NCBI GenBank assembly: GCA_030248215.1
Contig: JASANG010000052.1
Location: 62,001-126,000, forward strand
Source: Enoplolaimus lenunculus
Taxonomy: Eukaryota > Nematoda > Enoplea > Enoplida > Thoracostomopsidae
DNA length: 64,000 nucleotides
Reading direction: 5' to 3'
Position 1 is the first letter of the stretch. Each line of letters opens with the position of its first letter. This document shows positions 47,001 through 55,345 of the stretch, piece after piece. Under the pieces are notes generated by a model. That model was not told the origin of the DNA. It ran no database searches and saw only the letters and a list, made by a program, of their open reading frames with translations. A program made the position numbers and the translations under genes.

Positions 47001-48171
47001 TACCTTTTTAACCAGTCGTAGCCGTCGAAGCAGATTTAGAACAAATTTAAAGGTTCTTAGGATAGAAACTCGTCCAAGGCTACTGGCCAAAAATACGATG
47101 ATCCATTAAGATTTTAAACGCACCTCATATTTTCCATCGACTGACACGATAGGACCACGTCTATGTACCACAGGTGGTTTTTGATGGGACCCAGGCGATG
47201 GCGTTCCGGCAACTTTAACTGCTGGCGCAGAAGTGATATTCGTTGTTGACTAAAATACACAGAACTAAAACGTTTTTAAAATTCACAGTTTTAGGTGCAT
47301 TGTTCATTTTACCAATACCCGAAAACCTTCCCATATTTAACTAATTTAACAGGGTATGACTCGATCGGTACCAATAAATACCGGGACCTGGCTAGTAATA
47401 ACTACATACATCAATAAATACGTACCTCAGAACATCGTCTTGGCTTGACTGCACTCGAATCGAATACCAACCGTTTGTCAGCGACAAACACTACCAAACG
47501 CAATGCAGTACATGGAAACGGTGGCGGAGTGGCGCTAAAACAATTAAAACAGTAAATATTTATATTTACAACATTAGCTGAGCAAACTTAATCAAAAATG
47601 GTATATATACTTTCGAAGATCGCCGTTATTGCAGTTCTCAAATTACACGAGCCTAAATCATGTCTATATGTAACTGGCGACAAGTGCTAAACACATGTGA
47701 GAATACATACAACTGCTGGCCTGGCCTGAAATTGTTTCATACAATTTTACGACCAAATCATCAGCTATAGAAAGCAAAATACCAACGCTGCATAAGTCAT
47801 ACAGAAATTTTAGCCCAAACTGACCGCTCGAACTTCAATAAAAATAAACCTGCAGCATAGGGTAAATCGAATATATATACATATACATATATATATATGA
47901 AGCCACGTATAACAAATTCAATTACTATATTTAAATACTCCACTCACCTATCCACTACGTAGTCCACATTGCACTCTGGTGAGCCTCGCAACATCGAACC
48001 GCTATCCGTCTCTGCAACACTACGACGCGACTGAGGCCAGCTGACATTTGTCCAATTACTTTGATGTTGCCGCCTTTTGGTTGTAGCCCGACTACCTCCT
48101 ACGACCCCGGTACTTTTCTTCACACGCTGGTTCCGCCGTTCCCCACGTTGAAATATTTTAAACAAATCCAT
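30740..48171 (-). CDS. fnip: Folliculin-interacting protein (FNIP1/FNIP2 family), 19 coding exons
   Basis: FNIP proteins pair with folliculin (FLCN) at the lysosome, bind AMPK and control Rag GTPase/mTORC1 nutrient signalling. The call rests on successive segments that match the family as I know it: LRLVVFVADKRLVFDSS, DVKLLGEMVFGAVPM, YPPQMLLTKVY, RKRQIGLSVVVSF, MYTLPRLRNPVWLSLM, LTAVLAHHLTWV, SHPYNAFWAQF, LACRLIALCSYFLRC, SMFGGFVDTYSPYLV, ESVCIIADLSNWSVQ, CMMFVEDWLSELYLKS and TTDIPLLMAIGSVHTP. Nineteen exons keep phase throughout and sum to 6822 nt (2273 residues plus TAA), about twice the vertebrate length of about 1100-1170. Most of the extra is one Ser-rich 2.5-kb exon plus Asn-rich stretches. 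The start MDLFKIFQRGERR (48171) is chosen by likeness to the family N-terminus; the frame is open further upstream. No stop or frameshift was seen. Introns hold minisatellites and few MITEs. One gene suggests the unduplicated, pre-vertebrate state. Confidence 0.93.
31028..31180. mobile_element. Short MITE, GGCCCGTAGC family, in fnip intron 18
   Basis: Starts GGGCCCGTAGCCAAGG, ends GCTGGCTACGGGCCTGG. TCAGACGC (31020-31027) and TCAGACGA (31181-31188) make an 8-bp target duplication, supporting a hAT-like origin. Confidence 0.75.
31392..31516 (-). CDS. fnip: fnip exon 18
   Basis: Acceptor AAATTTTAG, donor TCAA|GTGAGT. It encodes CMMFVEDWLSELYLKSCSLA then EFLKHYATAQMVTRTQIAQV, matching the family's CIMHLEDRLQELYLKS segment. 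Confidence 0.88.
31745..32270 (-). CDS. fnip: fnip exon 17
   Basis: Begins by completing the Trp codon of exon 16 (NW|SVQLLSNN), carries a Ser/Thr/Pro/Gln-rich insertion of about 120 residues including KPKPKPKSTPK, and ends MGMSTRF|GTAAGT, leading into exon 18's CMMFVED. Confidence 0.85.
32460..32533 (-). CDS. fnip: fnip exon 16 (74-bp exon)
   Basis: Acceptor CTCTTTAG... (AG at 32534-32535), donor CTG|GTAAGC. It encodes SPTVVNNFDSTCNESVCIIA then DLSNW, matching the family's EAVCIIADTDKWSV. Without this short exon, exons 15 and 17 are out of phase. Confidence 0.87.
33561..34189 (-). CDS. fnip: fnip exon 15
   Basis: Acceptor TTTTTTGTAG, donor TTGTCT|GTAAGT. It contains the conserved GRSMFGGFVDTYSPYLVTQA segment after a variable Ser/Thr-rich portion. 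Confidence 0.88.
34373..36849 (-). CDS. fnip: fnip exon 14, giant 2477-bp exon
   Basis: Acceptor TTGTGTTTAG, donor AAGG|GTAAGT. It codes for about 826 residues. Near its start is the conserved LVVAAGENQTLACRLIALCS with YFLRC; the remainder is a low-complexity Ser/Asp/Asn-rich expansion with PTNVLMTS repeats and a Gln/His run (KQPQQQHRHEQ) and ends near SVDSGISEVELRDLVEKG. It accounts for most of this protein's doubled size. Confidence 0.9.
37367..37419 (-). CDS. fnip: fnip exon 13 (53-bp exon)
   Basis: Acceptor GTTTTCAG, donor TTTAT|GTAAGT. It encodes THNNVYSHPYNAFWAQF, the family's HPYNPLWAQL motif, and its 53 bp are needed to bring exons 12 and 14 into phase. Confidence 0.9.
37980..38232 (-). 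CDS. fnip: fnip exon 12
   Basis: Acceptor TTTGCTTCAG, donor TGCTGG|GTAAGT. It encodes FLSTLLTAVLAHHLTWVYSV, matching the family's LITAVLTNHLAWV. Confidence 0.9.
38501..39240 (-). CDS. fnip: fnip exon 11
   Basis: Acceptor ACGTTTTAG; the donor is the less common AATTT|GTTAGT, chosen because it restores NFFLSTLLTAVL in phase. It encodes SAIHRMYTLPRLRNPVWLSL then an acidic/Ser-rich insertion and FVANFVELIDECDLKNTN. Confidence 0.88.
39587..39707 (-). CDS. fnip: fnip exon 10
   Basis: Acceptor TTTTTATAG, donor TATCAG|GTAAGG. It encodes SFKQFVCSHFAMIESELDAL, matching NEFFFSHFPLFESHMNKL of the family. Confidence 0.9.
39982..40103 (-). CDS. fnip: fnip exon 9
   Basis: Acceptor TTTATTTAAG, donor AACGA|GTAAGT. 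It encodes PGFGGRKRQIGLSVVVSFGE, matching the family's RKKKIAIGVIFSL strand. Confidence 0.88.
40961..41011. repeat. A(40)-C(11) homopolymer junction in fnip intron 8
   Basis: Forty A bases (40961-41000) run straight into eleven C bases (41001-41011), preceded by purine-rich sequence. Such a double homopolymer is a common place for assembly or sequencing error. Confidence 0.85.
41233..41377 (-). CDS. fnip: fnip exon 8
   Basis: The acceptor is GATTATTTAAG, not the later TGTCTAG, which would break the frame. Donor GACACG|GTAAGT. It encodes WLLGQRMCLDTGMSPVGGVH then RRVHSSQ. Confidence 0.8.
41544..42878. repeat. 89-bp minisatellite, 15 units, in fnip intron 7
   Basis: CTGTAAACTCCTGTAAGCAG begins at 41544 and recurs every 89 bp through 42790. 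Units are almost identical. One site alternates CCTATTAAGCAGG (A) and CCTATTTAGCAGG (T) in the order AAT AAT AAT T AAT AA, a three-unit higher-order pattern. Each unit contains the TTGATCGATTTCGAAT near-palindrome. Confidence 0.97.
43048..43102. repeat. Short direct repeat GTTGCCACCTGGTA
   Basis: TGCGAACTT[C/T]TGTTGCCACC followed by TGGTA occurs twice in tandem in fnip intron 7. Confidence 0.7.
43660..43854 (-). repeat. G-rich repetitive tract directly after fnip exon 7 donor
   Basis: On the transcribed strand the first 200 bp of intron 7 consist of degenerate GAGTGTGGGG/AGAGAGGGGTTGGTTA blocks with many GGG runs. Intronic GGG runs next to a donor can act as splicing enhancers, and the tract could form G-quadruplexes. 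Confidence 0.5.
43855..44404 (-). CDS. fnip: fnip exon 7
   Basis: Acceptor CTATTTGAG, donor GCGACG|GTAAGA. It encodes NRTIPLDIPDIMIKRRPGTP then a Ser/Pro-rich stretch with an Asn run (NHNNNDNNINSNNN). Confidence 0.82.
44795..45033 (-). CDS. fnip: fnip exon 6
   Basis: Acceptor GCATTTACAG, donor CGAA|GTAAGT. An Asn-rich insertion (SNNKNNNNDLNNSGN) precedes a Ser/Asp-rich end; it corresponds to a variable part of the family. Confidence 0.82.
45388..45513 (-). CDS. fnip: fnip exon 5
   Basis: Acceptor ATTTTTAG, donor CTTAG|GTATGC. It encodes YPPQMLLTKVYNDVFPSIAV, matching SPPQLMLSKVF of the family. Confidence 0.9.
45859..45959 (-). CDS. fnip: fnip exon 4
   Basis: Acceptor ATATATTTAG, donor ATGAA|GTAAGT. 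It encodes SDVKLLGEMVFGAVPMTNSR, the most recognisable FNIP N-terminal motif (LGEMMFGSVAM). Confidence 0.92.
47124..47249 (-). CDS. fnip: fnip exon 3
   Basis: Acceptor GTATTTTAG, donor GAG|GTGCGT. A variable Pro/Ser-rich linker (GTPSPGSHQKPPVVHRRGP). Confidence 0.82.
47426..47534 (-). CDS. fnip: fnip exon 2
   Basis: Acceptor AATTGTTTTAG, donor GAG|GTACGT. It encodes LRLVVFVADKRLVFDSSAVK, matching [20 protein letters not shown], first strands of the longin-like domain. Confidence 0.9.
47870..47906. repeat. TA/CATA microsatellite in fnip intron 1
   Basis: ATATATATACATATACATAT and continuing TA repeats. Confidence 0.8.
47948..48171 (-). CDS. fnip: fnip exon 1 (start codon exon)
   Basis: MDLFKIFQRGERRNQRVKKS resembles the LFQKLFSKR start of vertebrate FNIPs. 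Donor GATAG|GTGAGT. The frame is open to 48288, so an upstream start cannot be ruled out. Confidence 0.78.
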
Positions 48172-48552
48172 TACAACGCTCCAATTACTTTGTACAAGCG
48201 TTAAATTAAAACTTTTTAATATGAAAGTTTCAGAATCGTCAAGAAGATACAGTGTCCCCCAATGCCTGTCGAGAAAAACACGAACCACCGTAAATTATTT
48301 TAAATTAACTTTCAGACCGCCTCTTAAGCTATCTGTTTACCCAAAATTCCAAGATACGCGATCTGAAATAATCATGTGATACCAGGTTGCGGCAGTTAAC
48401 TGAATTATCATGCTGTTGGTTGTGTTGTGATTCATAATTATTTTTTCAATTCATATACGCGAACTGTGATTAATTTACCATTAACAACGTATTACCAGCT
48501 ATAATATTTATATAAGCCGATAAATAATTACGTTCTTTTCTGAAAAATGTAA

Positions 48553-48664
48553 TGGTGGTAATGGTAAACAAACGCCTCACGCACCAGTCTCCGAGATTAG
48601 AATCCTAGTATAAAAGTAAATTTCAGATAAAATACAAAATATTCATGCGACAAATAGTTGAACC
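48553..48664 (+). mobile_element. tRNA-Gly-derived SINE, copy 3 (5' truncated)
   Basis: GTGGTAATGGTAAAC, ACGCCTCACGCACC, AGTATAAAAGTAAATTTCAG and AAATATTCATGCGAC match copy 2. It lies roughly 380 bp upstream of the fnip start codon, that is, in its promoter region. Confidence 0.65.
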
Positions 48665-48967
48665 TTAGGTTTAGGTTTATACTTAACCTTAAACAAGCAT
48701 GCAGGACAAGTGTACCTGAGCTAAAAACAAAGATCGTACTTATATATGTAATTAATAAGTGAACTACTTATGTATGTAAAACGCAACGCGCGCTCGGTAC
48801 ATTCTTTCCTCCTTTTGTGCAATCTCACCGGCAATCCTCGACCATGCCACACCGATCATTTTCACCAATTTGCCAATAAGACACAGCATTCTTTCATTTA
48901 ACTGGAAAACGTTGGTCAACGCAAGTACGGACAGCTCTGAATTTCACTAAATACTATACATACCTTT

Positions 48968-49331
48968 AGGGTGCAAAGCGGAACTGGATTATGTCCGGAA
49001 TCGGAACCGCAAATTTATACCGGAATCGGAATCGGAACTACAGAATTTGTGACTATACGGAAAATTGGTATAAAGAAGTATAATATTGATTTAGGATTCA
49101 TTTGGATGTCTCGCATAAACAAAATGAAAATCTTTTTTGGCTCTATAAATCTAAACTACAATCAATTATTGATAAGTTAACTCGTCGAAAACAATTTAAT
49201 CGATAAATGATGCAGAATGTTTATACAACATATCACAACAAGTAGGCCAAAAATTAAAATGTGGAAATTCCGATTCCGATTGATTGTGCAATGGGAATCG
49301 GAACTCGTTTCGGAATTCCGATTGCACCCTG
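48968..49331. mobile_element. hAT-like MITE, CAGGGTGCAA family, copy 2
   Basis: Left AGGGTGCAAAGCGGAACTGG, right GGAATTCCGATTGCACCCTG. Flanks ATACCTTT (48960-48967) and ATACCTAT (49332-49339) form an 8-bp duplication with one change. It is oriented opposite to the 29621 copy. Confidence 0.8.
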
Positions 49332-49379
49332 ATACCTATATATTCTAGAGTTCCAACTAAAACATCCTCTGCAAACCCA

Positions 49380-50105
49380 ATGAAGTTTAGTGCAATTGAG
49401 AACAGAACAGTATTAGTTCTTTAATACAACCAAGAGTGCATGATGGAGAAGACTATGCAACTGGGTGCATTCTGTATAGAAAACAATGTACCCAGCGCGC
49501 GTTGCCTTTTTGGCCAACATCCCACCTGACTTAGAGGAAGGGGGTTAAAATTTTCAATAAACAGGAGAAATACGTTGCGATCATATATTTTCATACGTAC
49601 ATACTCTGCTTATATATATTCTTAAAAGAGAAAAGCAATTAAACTTGCATTCAAACTGAAATCGATCCCCTAAATAAGGCTGGGGTCGGGCAAAAACGCA
49701 ACGCTTGCTGGTACATTTTGTATCATGCACAGTCCAGGTAATTGCGCACTTTTGTTAAGTATCATCCACTCTTGATACAACCAAGAATGCATGACACAAG
49801 AGTGTGCAACACTTGGGGTTCAGCATGGTACAAAATGTACCACCAGGTGTTGTTTCTGGCCGACCAACCTTGTTTAGAGGGGAGGTCGTTGTCACTGCAA
49901 TAACCTTAAATTAAACTATAAGCGGATCATTTTCGTTGCCAGATACATAGTGTCATGGTTCGTACAGGACGAACCCCCTCTAAATAAAGGGGATGGGCAG
50001 GCCAAAAACAAAACGCACGTCGGGTACATTCTTGCGAACACAGAACGTAGCCACTTGCACACTCTTGTTCAAGTATGCATCATCTACTCTTGATACAACG
50101 TATAC
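49380..50105. mobile_element. Cluster of three related foldback MITEs
   Basis: Around 49665-49895 a full copy runs from TCCCCTAAATAAGGCTGGGG to CCTTGTTTAGAGGGG with mirrored AACGCAACGC/GTGTTGTTTCTGGCC arms. A right-hand half precedes it (ends CTGACTTAGAGGAAGGGGG) and a left-hand half follows (starts CCCCTCTAAATAAAGGGG). All share CTTGATACAACCAAGA-like centres and GGTACATT words. Confidence 0.55.
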
Positions 50106-50177
50106 GTTATTTGAAAGCAATTTGAACTTACAAAAAAGCAAGTAAACCAAATCAACCACTCTGCTCGAATTATTGTA

Positions 50178-50456
50178 CTGTCTCTATTCACACGCGCAAG
50201 TTTTATGCTGCGAGAACTGGCAGCTGCAAATTGAACACAGAACTTACATTTTTCCATCAGCCAATAAGAAAGCGATTGCAATAAATTCAGTTAACTTGCA
50301 TGGTTGTTCACACATGTGAGCTAAATTAAAAGCTATGATTTTTAATGAATTATTTGAAGCTGCAAGTTTTTCGAACGGGATTTGTAGACAAAACTTACTA
50401 CAAGTCGCAGCTGCAAGTTTTCGCAGCAAAAACATGCACGTGTGAATACGGCTTAA
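50178..50456. mobile_element. MITE, CACGTGCAAG family, full copy
   Basis: Left CTATTCACACGCGCAAGTTT, right GCAGCAAAAACATGCACGTG then TGAATACGGCTTAAA. The interior follows the 785 copy. Confidence 0.65.
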
Positions 50457-50990
50457 ATAAGCTAAATACAGTTTGAAAAACAATCTGAATCACTATTACC
50501 GAATTTGAATCATTAAAAAAAGACAACATCATCCGAATAATATAAAACACAAAAACGTATATCATCTATGAGCGTTTCCGAGAGGACTAAATTTTTCAAA
50601 TATCGAATCATACAACAAAACATTCAAAAAAAAGTACTTTGAACTTCGACAAATCGCTACAAAATCAAAACATTCACAATTGAATTTTGCAAAAACAACT
50701 GGCTCAGAGCCAAACGCTAAAATCATCAACACGAATTTTATTCACAATAGCGGTACGCTCTCAAATTGAATCCATTTTAAATTGAACCCATTTTAAATTC
50801 AAACTATTTAGTTTCCTTCGTAGTATTGGCATCCCTCGTAGTACTGGAAGATCAAAGTGACGGTTCACACAACAGTGATAAACAGTTAGATTTTGTAGCA
50901 CTAACATGGCGTTCGGCTTCTCGGTCACCTCGTTCCACAGTTTATACACGCACCCTTTTACAAATTTTTGGATCCGCTGCTGCCTTCTAG
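50457..50990. other. Intergenic DNA, one transposon-end fragment
   Basis: AT-rich; TTTTGGATCCGCTGCTGCC at about 50966 is an isolated GGATCCGCC-type terminus. No gene seen. Confidence 0.4.
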
Positions 50991-51009
50991 AAAAATTGAT
51001 TGTTTTTCA

Positions 51010-51836
51010 CTACTCCCTCCCCCAACCTGTGGTAACCCAAAAGTGTTCAGATTTTAGAAAATTTTACATATTTGAGCGTCTCGTGCACCTCCTCTGATCA
51101 CAATACAACAATTTCAATTGTTGAAAAATTCGATTTCTAAAGTCCCAATGTCACTCCTTCTCTGCCTTGGGAACCCAAAATTAAATTTCAATTTTTGAAA
51201 AATTCGATTTCTAAAGTCCCAATGTCACTCCTTCTCTGCCTTGGGAACCCAAAATTAAATTTCAATTTTTGAAAAATTCGATTTCTAAAGTCCCAATGTC
51301 ACTCCTTCTCTGCCTTGGGAACCCAAAATTAAATTTCAATTTTTGAAAAATTCGATTTCTAAAGTCCCAATGTCACTCCTTCTCTGCCTTGGGAACCCAA
51401 AATTAAATTTCAATTTTTGAAAAATTCGATTTCTAAAGTCCCAATGTCACTCCTTCTCTGCCTTGGGAACCCAAAATTAAATTTCAATTTTTGAAAAATT
51501 CGATTTCTAAAGTCCCAATGTCACTCCTTCTCTGCCTTGGGAACCCAAAATTAAATTTCAATTTTTGAAAAATTCGATTTCTAAGGTTTCAATATCCACC
51601 TCTCCCTGCCTTGGCAACCCAAAATATCTTTGTCAAAAAATAGGCAAATTATACATCATTCGATGCAGCCTGCAGAAAGCTCAGTCTAATGGTGTAAAAA
51701 ATCGAATTTATGAAAAATTCAAATTTGGGCGTGACATGACCAGGGTAGGTCACAAGAAACTCACATATGCCAAAAATTTCGACATCCGACCATTTTGACG
51801 CAAACGCTGGCACAGGGGATAGCGGAAAAGACCCCG
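51010..51836. mobile_element. Foldback MITE with long inverted arms, copy 2, amplified inside
   Basis: The left arm (CCCAAAAGTGTTCAGATTTT, TTGAGCGTCTCGTGCACCTC) and right arm (AACTCACATATGCCAAAAAT, TCCGACCATTTTGACGCAAA, GGGGATAGCGGAAAAGACCC) match the element at 21852-22483. The left arm contains a 74-bp tandem array. Confidence 0.65.
51112..51590. repeat. 74-bp tandem array inside a MITE arm
   Basis: TCACTCCTTCTCTGCCTTGG begins at 51151 and recurs at 51225, 51299, 51373, 51447 and 51521 with virtually no differences; a diverged last unit follows. The array expands one part of the left arm only, so the element is no longer symmetric. Confidence 0.95.
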
Positions 51837-51927
51837 ACAAATTTTAGCTCTCACCATTCGAAAAAATTGCAACCAAACTCTTAAATCTTATCAAATGCTC
51901 AACTGTCTCTCATGAAACAAACTTCAG

Positions 51928-51946
51928 CTCTCTCTCTCTCTCACTC
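51928..51946. repeat. CT microsatellite
   Basis: CTCTCTCTCTCTCTCTCAC. Confidence 0.8.
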
Positions 51947-52504
51947 TAACATTACAGCTAAGTACAGTACTGAATGGCCAGCTTCTCACTCCGATTAAAT
52001 TTCTCTAAAGATTTCAGCAATCAACACAGCGACGAACAAAATTTTCTAACGAGAAAAATTACGAAAAATTTGTTGAAATTTTTGACGTTTCACTACTAGA
52101 AAAATTAGCAATTTTCACATCATCGCAACTATATATATCTAATTTTACATAACATCAGAAAAAAATGTTTGCTGCCATCAGGCTCTGTTTAACTTCCCGT
52201 TTGCACTCTGCTGCATATTATAGTTGATAAACGATAACTGGTAAACAGGTAAAAAAATTACAAACAAAAACAACAGTCATATGTATATGTTATGCACGAA
52301 ATCACTGTTTTGCACTAAATGATGCAGCGTACACGGCTGATAAGCTTCAAGCTGCTAAAATTTTCAATTTTATTGCAACTTGCAACAACCAACAACGCTG
52401 CCGACTGTGGCGATTTTGAAGCGCACACATACATGCGTATTATGTAAAATGTTAAAAATCTTAGCTTTACGAACACATGGAAATATTACGTACGTATCAA
52501 ACAC

Positions 52505-52610
52505 GGCACAACAGGATATTCGGTTCCGGTTTAATATCCGGTGAAAAGTCGACATCCGCCGGGTCTGAAATCGGCTATAATCCTGCCGGATACGCTACGG
52601 CAACGGAGTA
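52505..52610. repeat. TATCCGG-rich element
   Basis: GGATATTCGGTTCCGG and TTTAATATCCGGTGAAAAG match sequences at about 54045-54150, 63560-63750 and 63930-64000. This is a dispersed family built from CCGGTTCCGG/ATATCCGG words; ends not resolved. Confidence 0.5.
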
Positions 52611-53272
52611 TTCAAATCTTAAAAATTAGACTTTTCTTCATATTTATTCTGCTTTCGATGTACAATTTCCATAATACCAAAACTTAAAGTGTAACATGCA
52701 AGGCGCACCAATTTAGGACCAATGTGTTCGGAACATCGGTAGTGTTGTGGACGCAAAGAAACAGTACCATTCGTCAAGAACTAATCAAAATTTGGTTACA
52801 TTTTGATCCACAATCTGATTGACATCCTGTACCGGTAGAAAATCCGCTATCCAGTTCCGGTCCTTGAATCCGGTATTTTGACATTCGGTCGCACACTGGT
52901 GTAAAAGTAGTGTTTGTTTACTTGGTTCTTCGAAAGGTTCACGTGCGCACGAATCCTCTATCGCCTTCAAACAAATTTAATTTATGTCAAATTTGTTCGT
53001 GGGCCTTTTTTTCACTGTTTGCCTATATCTCATTGTACAAATGGAATTCCGGTTCTCGTCTAAAATCAGATTCAAAGCAAGTCAAACAAAGAACACAAAT
53101 CTTGCCAACTAGTGTTAAAACTGTCGTCAATCACCTACAGCTTAAGACACCAAAACCACGGTATACTTTAAGCCTTGCAGTTACTTAACAGTCATCATAT
53201 TACTGAAAACACACACAAAAACCGTTACCCACGAAACATATGCGTACCCAGGATTCCGGAGCGCGGGTTACG

Positions 53273-53470
53273 TTGTTTAAAATTTCGCGGGGGACTTAAA
53301 GAAGATGCCGACACTCGTCTCGGAGCTAACACGGTGCGCGACGCAAATGCTGGAGATTCTCCCAACAGAATATACAGGATCCGCCTTTGAAACCCAAGGC
53401 ATTCACCTGGACGCGCCGTTTCTACAATCCAAATTTCAAACTATGCCGCAACAGTCGGTGTCAAAATAAC
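53273..53470 (+). other. Coding-like fragment of unknown identity
   Basis: An open stretch with protein-like composition: KKMPTLVSELTRCATQMLEI then LPTEYTGSAFETQGIHLDAP, ending KFQTMPQQSVSK and TAA. It is slightly more GC-rich than its surroundings. No convincing splice sites or homologue recognised; it could be a lone exon or a decayed gene copy. Confidence 0.25.
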
Positions 53471-54044
53471 ATTGTCGCCCTGGACGTAAACATAGACGGC
53501 AAAAAGATACAGTCCACATAACGCGGTGTCGGCAATTTCAATTATGTATATATGTCAAACAATAAAAAGCATAAAATTTAAAATTTACTACAAATATAGG
53601 CAGCTGGTTCATTATTCGTGGCAACTACGTACGACGTAACATAAAAATAAAAATACAGTTCCAGGTAATAAAAAATTGCTACAAACCAAATGGGCAGACC
53701 AAACGTGATTGCAACGTGTAAATCGCCTGCGTGGGTCTTGCTCTTGGTAGTAGCCAACGCCATAGCCAAAGGGGTTTCAAGGGTCAAATATCCTTTTACA
53801 TTCGGCAAAACCGGATACTTCAATACCCGACTGCAGAGCAACCCGGATGGGAAATGCATTGTAAATAAATGTAAAACTTACTCACGTTAATTTATTAATA
53901 CTTGCTACATTAGCAAAGTAGAACACAGCATCCGGATGTCGACCTTTTCCTGAGCTGGGTAGCCGGTTGGCCCCTAGTGCATACGCACGTATAAATTTCA
54001 CTACGTCGATTAGACATCGGGCAACTAGGTACTATAATTCAACG

Positions 54045-54190
54045 GTTGTTCTATTCCGGGTAATATCCGGCAAAAAAACCGACATCAGTACCAGGTATAA
54101 ACCTACTGGGTATGACTTCCGCCTACAGTTTGATATCCGGTAGAATCACTGTATGCTGTATGTAAATTTATATCCGGTCGATCAGAGATC
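54045..54190. repeat. TATCCGG-rich element, second copy
   Basis: GGTAATATCCGGCAAAAAAA and TTTGATATCCGGTAGAATC in the same family as 52505 and 63560. Confidence 0.45.
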
Positions 54191-54554
54191 AGGCAGATCG
54201 TGTGACGTATTTGTCCTAATCAGTAACATTCTCGATGATGCTTTTGAACAACGCAATTTCGAATGATCTGTTGTTCCTCAGACGTTGTCCGTTGCTTTGG
54301 GGATGGTACCTAGACGTGATTCTATGCTCTATTTTGAACATATCTGTCGTCAGGCGATCAGCGCTCCATTTAAAAACTCCGATCGCTAGTCATAGATTGT
54401 GGAATCTATTACACCGAATCTACAGATCAGGTCAACAGAAAAGTTCCAATACATTGTGCTGTTTTGCCTGGAGTCACTTTTGCATTGTAATCTAGAATCT
54501 AAACCCACTCTTTTACAGATCCACGAGAAACCTGAACTATGGGCCCGATTTTTC

Positions 54555-54757
54555 AGAGAAGAAATGGGCTTAACCATTTTTCCCACGGAAAGGAATGGGC
54601 TAGGCCATTTTTCATATTGAAAGCAATGGACAAGGCCACTTTTCCCAGGAAAAGAAATGGGCTAGGCCATTTTTCCATGAGAAGGAATGGGCTATGACGA
54701 CATTTTTTCCAGGGGAAGGAATGGGCTATGCCATTATTCCCTAGAAAGCAATAAACC
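54555..54757. repeat. Minisatellite, GGAATGGGCTAGGCCATTTT unit
   Basis: Five degenerate units of about 40-45 bp, each with [G/A]AATGGGCTA[G/T]GCCATTTTTCC and a variable GAAAGG spacer. They follow a scrap of the GTCTATAAAA hAT-like MITE (TCTAGAATCTAAACCCACTC, 54490). Confidence 0.7.
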
Positions 54758-55244
54758 GAGAAAAATGGACTGTTACACCGGATACGGATTTCAAGTTTTG
54801 GTCTCATACTAAACGAGAACCAGATATCTGGCTGATCCCTGTCCGTGCCAAGAGCCTATTCAAAAAATTAATAGTATCTTTAATATTTTTGCCGACAAGT
54901 GTCATTTATTAAACAATACAGATAAACTGAAGACCAAATTTCCCATTTTCAACTGAGATGATTACCGTTTGAAAATAAATGGACATTTCATTCTGTTAAA
55001 CTACCCAAACTTCAGTTGGCCACCGATCATTTGCTCAGTGTGCCAGATCAATGAATTCACCAGTGCATATTTCAATCCCAAAGCATACACAACTAACGTT
55101 AAGGACAAACCAAAACACTGGCCACCAGGGTTTTTTCATCTCAAAATTAAGCAAGTACTAAATCAGGTAGCGCCGCAGGCGAAGTTATCAAATTTGTATT
55201 TTCCTGGGAATAAAATTGCAACCTATTTCTGAAAAACAGCTTGT

Positions 55245-55345
55245 GAATAAATTTTAGAGGCCAATTGGCCCCCAACCCCAAATTTCTAGGGGCCAATCGC
55301 CAACTTTAAGGGCCATGGCCCCTAAATTGGCGAAAAAACTATGCT
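55245..55345. repeat. Palindromic GGGGCCAATTGGCCCC-type foldback
   Basis: TTTTAGAGGCCAATTGGCCC, TAGGGGCCAATCGCCAACTT and GGGCCATGGCCCCTAAATTG overlap in inverted orientation and could extrude a cruciform. Confidence 0.6.
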
